NCBI GenBank assembly: GCA_007922225.1
Contig: ML679959.1
Coordinates: 27,142,698 to 27,206,697, forward strand
DNA: 64,000 nucleotides
Source: Emydura subglobosa
Lineage: Eukaryota > Chordata > Testudines > Chelidae
Direction: 5' to 3'
The notes below the pieces were generated by a model. That model did not search any database. It worked only from the letters and a program-made list of their open reading frames with translations, and was not told the DNA's origin. Made by a program: the position numbers and the translations under genes. Numbering within the stretch: the first letter of the stretch is position 1; each line of letters begins with the position of its first letter. This document shows, piece by piece, positions 59,581 through 64,000 of this stretch.

Positions 59581-59747
59581 GTGGTCCAGCCATATACACA
59601 CCAGTCCTTTTATTTGAGGGGCACTAGCTCATTCTCAGGCTGCGCAGGCCACAGATTACAGTGGAGGGTCACACCCATGACCACCAGATGCCAGGCTGAG
59701 TCTAATGTTATGGCAGAGTTATTCCTACGCCCCGGATCATGTGCACC

Positions 59748-60060
59748 ATAAGAACAGCCATAATGGGGCAGACCAATGGTCCATCTAGCCCAATATCCTG
59801 TCTCTAACCGTGCCTGGAGTCAGATGCATCAGAGAAAATGAACAGAAGAAGGCAATTATCGAGTGATCCATCCTGTCGTCCAGTGCCAGCTTCTGGCAGG
59901 CAGAGACTACGGGGCACCCAGAGCATGGGGTTGCATCTCTGACCATCTTGGCTAATAGCCATTGACAGACCTGTCTCCATGAACTTATCCAATTCTTTTT
60001 TGAACACCATTATACTTTTGGCCTTCACAACATTCCCCTGGCAATGAGTTCCACAGTTGA
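59748..60060. mobile_element. CR1-related LINE fragment
   Basis: 'taatggggcagaccaatggt', 'ccatctagcccaatatcctg', 'ggctaatagccattgacaga', 'cttggccttcacaacattcc' and 'gagttccacagttga' form a long, well-kept block of a common turtle CR1-type repeat. Confidence 0.75.
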
Positions 60061-60140
60061 CCAGCTTGGTTATTGTAGGGATCCCAGTGAGACCTGAGCC
60101 GCCTACTAGGTTTATTTGCCAACCTGGGGTTCTCATGGGG
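60061..60140 (+). repeat. Last units of the minisatellite beyond the CR1 copy
   Basis: 'cttggttattgtagggatcc' and 'taggtttatttgccaacctg' repeat the unit of 59172-59580, so the array continues on the far side of the LINE fragment. Confidence 0.65.
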
Positions 60141-60465
60141 TGTGCTATTTGCGTATTTAATATCAGCACGGGGCTGCATGGACAGGAGCCTGTTTCAAGC
60201 TCTGCACCATAAACACAGCTCCCGCATTTTAATCAGTGTGTGATTATTAGTGATGGTAGCACATAACAGTTACTCACAACAAACGGCATCGCATCTGGCG
60301 AGGCTCTGATGACGTAGGCAGGAGTCTTCTTTGGAATAGATGGAAAATTGCGGTGGACTGACGCGAGGGCTTTTCGATCAGGGAGGAAAGCACCTGCCTG
60401 AAGAGTTGGGGTAAGATCCTATGTAATTCCTTTCCTTCGTAAGAGGGGGCTTTGCTAAACTTACC

Positions 60466-60716
60466 CAGAATGGCAATGCTGGAGGAGTTTCCTCCTCCTG
60501 AGCGTCCCACTGCTCCCTGGTGGAGTCCTGGCTACGTGCAGAAGACACGGCCCCATCACATGGCTTTGACTCAAAGCCCAGCCCTGTCGCTGAGAAAGGG
60601 GGGGCTGGCTGGCAGCACATAGGACACAGTTCTCCGGCTGACGTTCCTGGAAAGGGAGCCTCACACGCTGAGCACCTTTTAGATTTGCCGCGGTGCTTGC
60701 GTGGCCGATCTGCCAT
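60466..60716 (-). CDS. Unrecognised ORF with CxxC motifs; possible retroelement gag piece
   Basis: The ATG at 60716 has a strong context (A at -3, G at +4). The frame (84 residues to 60465, 112 to the stop at 60378) begins MADRPRKHRGKSKRCSACEA and contains CSAC and CPMC 15 residues apart, a possible zinc-binding pair after a basic patch. In frame, at 60465/60464, there is a strong splice donor, TTCTGG|GTAAGT. I do not recognise a gene. The basic-plus-CxxC opening recalls the gag-like first ORF of DIRS-type retroelements in vertebrates, an impression only. It lies in the same orientation as PCYT1A and DYNLT2B, between them. Confidence 0.3.
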
Positions 60717-60719
60717 TCT

Positions 60720-61875
60720 GCGGATGCAGCAGAAGTCCGACGAAGAGGGGCTGTGCCCAAAGGGTGAGAGCGATTAAAATCTCAGCGATCCACCGGAAAG
60801 GAGGAAGAAAGACAGGATTTGAAACAAAGGCAAGCAGCAGGATCTCCAGGGCAGGACACAGAAGGTGGTTGAAGTGAGGGGCGGGGTTTGGTGTGGTGCA
60901 GGATCCCCAGGCAAAAGTGCTGTGGGGCCTTTGAGATCCACAAGGGGGAGACATAGCCCATTTGTGGAGGACTTTGTCAGGAAATATCAGGTTCCTACCA
61001 CTGCTGGGGCCAGTGGCTAGAGGGAGACAATTACATGCACTAGGTCTCATATTACACCCAAAATGTCTGCCTTCAGCCTGGGAGTACATTGCGATGCCTT
61101 AAGGCCTGGGAGACCCTTTGCATGTCCATGGTTTCTCTTAGCAAACAAAACCAAACCTAAAAACAGGAAGGATGATCCATCAACGTATCTAGGCGACTAG
61201 CATAGCTGTGACAAAGTGCTGCACTGCAGTAGGTTTTGTGCTAATACACGTCTTCCCTACAGCATGAGCAGTTAAATTTTTCTTGAAAAAGAAATTAGAT
61301 TCCATCGGTTAGCCGGGGTAGATTATGGTAGCCTTGTGTCACAGAGTTCAGTATAACAGCAGCTTTACACCTTTCTTTAGTAAAAGTCTCATTTTCTTGA
61401 GAAATCTCTTTTTTTTCCCCCACAGTGGTTTGGTAAAAAATTAATTGGTATAGGAAGAATAACCAGAGTTTTAAAAAAACACACCTTTTGATGACTTTTC
61501 ACTGGATTGTCTCACTTTTCTTTGTACCTCAACTTCATCCAACTTGCAGTGTTAAGGCAAAATAAATTCCCAAAGGCATGAATGGGTAATAATCAGAGGT
61601 GCAGATTGGTTGACACCCAAGCATATGAGGTCACTGTGAAGGTTTTGTAGCAGAGTTCAAGTTGGATGAAGCCAGCGTGTGTATTACTCTTGGGTATCTC
61701 TTGGAAATGGGAGTGAAGTGTTATGGCATCTTGAAGTGTGTTAGCTCCGGTGTTATAGGTGGTATCAAGATGGAAAGGAATGTGCACGTCTTCCCCCTTC
61801 ATTTCCTGGTTTTTGGATGGAGGGACATGCCCTGCTGCAGTTTTAACTGTCACTAACTGTAGTTTTTGTTTGCTA
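60720..61875. other. Intergenic, no gene recognised
   Basis: Ordinary mixed-composition DNA between PCYT1A and DYNLT2B. The open frames are short and overlapping, and none has a recognisable motif. Confidence 0.5.
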
Positions 61876-62085
61876 ATTTTTATTGTGGTAGCACCCAGCA
61901 GTCCTACTCAGTGTTGGAGTCCCACTGTGATGGGCTCTGCATGGACAATCAGTGGATCAGTCCCTGCCCCATAATGCTTAGAAACAGGTCAACTGCAACC
62001 ACTTACGCACATGCTTAACTTGGCAATGAGATAACTTACATGCTAACGTTAAGCATGTGTGTCGGTGCTTGCAGGATTTGGGCCT
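61876..62085 (-). repeat. Two repeat pieces: 'gtagcacccagcag' and 'gcatgcttaac' families
   Basis: 61878-61975 reverses the family at 15472 ('ttgtggtagcacccagcagt', 'cagtccctgccccataatg'). 61985-62085 has 'acgcacatgcttaacttgg' and 'cgttaagcatgtgtgtcgg', the same theme as 49680-49790. Confidence 0.55.
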
Positions 62086-62421
62086 AATGTGAAACAAGAT
62101 GCAACAAGTGAGTTTAGCAAATGACAGGAAGGAAGGATGAAGGTAATGATTCTATTACCCTTCGTTGCACAGGCTAATAATGAGTCACTGCCAACGTGGT
62201 CTTGAGGAGGGATTTATAGGAGGACAGAGTAGTAGCCTTTTGGCCTAGCTCAAAGAGAGCATTCTAGCCATGGCAGGAAGCATGGAGACACTTCTGGGAG
62301 AAGTGGCTGTATGAACATTTAAGGCTGGCATATAAGAAACAAGACTACAATACTATGAGAGACAAGAGCAGATACACAGGGAGGGACAGAGATGGGAAAA
62401 AGTAAAATATATACATTTATA

Positions 62422-62427
62422 TTTATT
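62422..62427 (-). terminator. Candidate DYNLT2B polyadenylation signal
   Basis: AATAAA on the minus strand, 377 bases after the DYNLT2B stop. The intervening AT-rich sequence would be its 3' UTR. Confidence 0.5.
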
Positions 62428-62803
62428 ATATTACATTGCTCATAAATATGTCTTACATTATGGAAACAAAGCACTACTAATAAAAGCAATCTAGTCCTTT
62501 TAAGGCACAATATTTGGTTCCTAGGAGTTAATAAATCCATTTTGTATAAAGCAGGAAGGATGATTAAAAGGACAAAAGAATAACAAATATGATACAAAGC
62601 TCTATTTACACAAGCAGGAAAGAGGAGGGAGTTGTGGACACGTTAGTGTAATATATAGTGAGCATGCTTTGTACAATTGTAAGTATGCTTCTTTGAGAAA
62701 ACATGAGTACATGCCTCCTTAGTATAAATTACAGAAGAAAACCAAACAAACTAAAAATCCTCTCTAAAATTACTCTAGTTCTTTTCTGCACTCTTCACTG
62801 GCA

Positions 62804-62851
62804 TCAGTAGTAGAAACAGCCAAATGCAGCTACCACACAGAACAGACTGTC
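62804..62851 (-). CDS. DYNLT2B: DYNLT2B (TCTEX1D2) last coding exon, partial gene
   Basis: The minus strand after a TTTTCTCAG acceptor reads DSLFCVVAAFGCFYY and TGA. This is the C-terminal strand of the Tctex-type dynein light chain fold, and the sequence and CFYY end fit DYNLT2B, a light chain of the dynein-2 motor of intraflagellar transport. Only 15 codons are in the window; upstream exons lie past 64000. Gene order PCYT1A-DYNLT2B on the same strand is the human order, which supports so short an exon. Confidence 0.88.
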   Translation of the reverse strand, partial: DSLFCVVAAFGCFYY

Positions 62852-63069
62852 CTGAGAAAACAAGAGATAAGCATATTAGTTTTAACAAAAGTGCACTCCT
62901 CTCACTGAAACAAGTGCTCATATTGAAGCCCAACTAAAAGTTTAAAGTTAAAGGAACTTTTTGCTATGTAGTACAGCCTGTTCTTGGCAGAGGAATAGGT
63001 CTGCTGCAAGATTAAATTGTTGTTATGTCCTTAATTTGGTGTAAAGAAAATCTAGCAAAGTACTTAGAC

Positions 63070-63502
63070 CAGGGGTGTCAAACATGCGGCCCGCGGGCCG
63101 GATCCAGCCCGCAGGACGCCAGATATTGCCCACGATCTTTTTTGGTCCGGCCCCAGTCGGCCGGATATGGCCCGACAACCTTTTTGTTTCGGCCCCTAGT
63201 AGCTGCTGCCCGGGAATACCATGGGAGCTGCCGCCGAAAGTCAGGACGCCATGAGCTGCCGCCGAAAGGAAGGACGCAATGAGATTTTTTGGCGGACGGT
63301 AAGACGCTGCTAGGGTATGGCCCCCTTTAAGTTCATAGAGTTGGAAGGGACCTCAGGAGGTATCTAGTCCAACCCCCTGCTCAGAGCAGGACTAACCTCA
63401 GATAAATAATCCCAGCGAGGGTTTTGTCAAGCCGCAGCTTAAAAACCTCTAAAGATCTTACTGCAGTGTGGCCCGCCATTGCAAATTAGTTTGACACCCC
63501 TG
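63070..63502. mobile_element. hAT-type transposon with perfect 8-base target duplication
   Basis: The ends CAGGGGTGTCAAAC (63070) and GTTTGACACCCCTG (to 63502) are perfect inverted copies. ACTTAGAC flanks the element on both sides (63062-63069 and 63503-63510), the 8-base duplication of hAT elements. The inside is GC-rich ('gcggcccgcgggccgg'), with a 27-base unit 'gagctgccgccgaaag' twice and a CR1 insert. No transposase. Confidence 0.92.
63328..63462 (-). mobile_element. CR1 fragment nested in the hAT element
   Basis: 'catagagttggaagggacct', 'ctagtccaaccccctgctca', 'ttttgtcaagccgcagctta' is the reverse complement of a CR1 3' end, lying between the hAT core and its right end. Confidence 0.8.
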
Positions 63503-63774
63503 ACTTAGACAGAACCTTTAAAAAAGAAACAGGCCAAAACAACTTATATAATCTAGCACATCAAGTTTTGTCTTTTATTTTAAAATCATTTTATTATCCA
63601 TTTTTATTTATTATACTGTGTTGCAAACCGACATTGACTGAAGGGCCAAATTCTGCCTTTGGATGCTTGTGTGTTGCTAATGAGAGCTGTGTGCACATAC
63701 CCAAAATCTTAGTTTAAAGTACTTAGTATGTAAGTAGTGCTTTTCTTCTTCACGATACTTTACAAACATTAATT

Positions 63775-63895
63775 CTCAGCACCCCAATATCATCTTCATT
63801 TTGCAGAAAGGTTCAGTGACTAGTTCAAGGTCAGAGAGAAACGTCTGTGGCAAAGCTCAGGGCATCGTGGTTTCCAGTCCTGTGCTCCGACCAGC
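63775..63895 (-). mobile_element. MIR-type SINE, antisense
   Basis: 'cttcattttgcagaaaggttc', 'agttcaaggtcagagagaaa', 'gtttccagtcctgtgctccg' is the reversed SINE core and head. Confidence 0.65.
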
Positions 63896-63914
63896 AAAGT
63901 ATTAAACATGGCTC

Positions 63915-64000
63915 TAAGTAACTTTACCGCCCTGTGCTTCAATTTCCCTAACTATAAAATGGAGCTAAGGAAACCAAGCGCCTTTGTAAAGTGCTTTGAG
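63915..64000 (+). mobile_element. MIR-type SINE core and tail, cut by the window edge
   Basis: 'tgcttcaatttccctaacta' and the tail 'tttgtaaagtgctttgag' match the SINE at 5512. It runs off the window. Confidence 0.65.

Overview
This is vertebrate nuclear DNA, most likely from a turtle (crocodilian is the main alternative). The genes are split into many short exons with GT..AG borders. The repeats are CR1 LINE ends, tRNA-derived MIR-type SINEs, hAT-type DNA transposons and several families that I associate with turtle genomes. There are two 100-N assembly gaps (26744-26843 and 58706-58805), both inside long G or C runs. The species is inferred, not proven.

Four genes are supported, in the order of the human 3q29 block. 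(1) ZDHHC19, minus strand, six coding exons between 7767 and 12644, a palmitoyltransferase; its last exon was not found. (2) SLC51A (organic solute transporter alpha), plus strand, nine exons from 19126 to 28925, complete at 339 residues. (3) PCYT1A (CTP:phosphocholine cytidylyltransferase alpha), minus strand, eight coding exons from 50251 down to 34275, complete at 367 residues, with a CpG-island promoter and non-coding first exon near 58907-59050. (4) The last coding exon of DYNLT2B/TCTEX1D2, minus strand, 62804-62851; the rest lies beyond the right edge.

ZDHHC19 and SLC51A are divergent, with 6.5 kb between their starts. SLC51A and PCYT1A converge, with polyadenylation signals about 0.9 kb apart. 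PCYT1A and DYNLT2B run in tandem. Functionally they are a protein lipid-modifying enzyme, a bile-acid/steroid exporter subunit, the rate-limiting enzyme of phosphatidylcholine synthesis and a dynein light chain. No operon-like logic is implied; this is conserved synteny.

By eye, the left part (1 to about 25 kb) is very GC-rich and CpG-dense, and the right part (about 29-58 kb) is AT-richer with more visible LINE and transposon relics. I recognise no gene in 1-7766. Points worth checking are a five-fold CCAAT cluster with an octamer at 7474-7569, an IR-1 nuclear receptor element upstream of SLC51A, a false-looking duplication around the first gap, a minisatellite split by a CR1 copy beside the PCYT1A promoter, a long hairpin repeat in PCYT1A intron 6 of the coding region, and an unrecognised Cys-motif ORF between PCYT1A and DYNLT2B.
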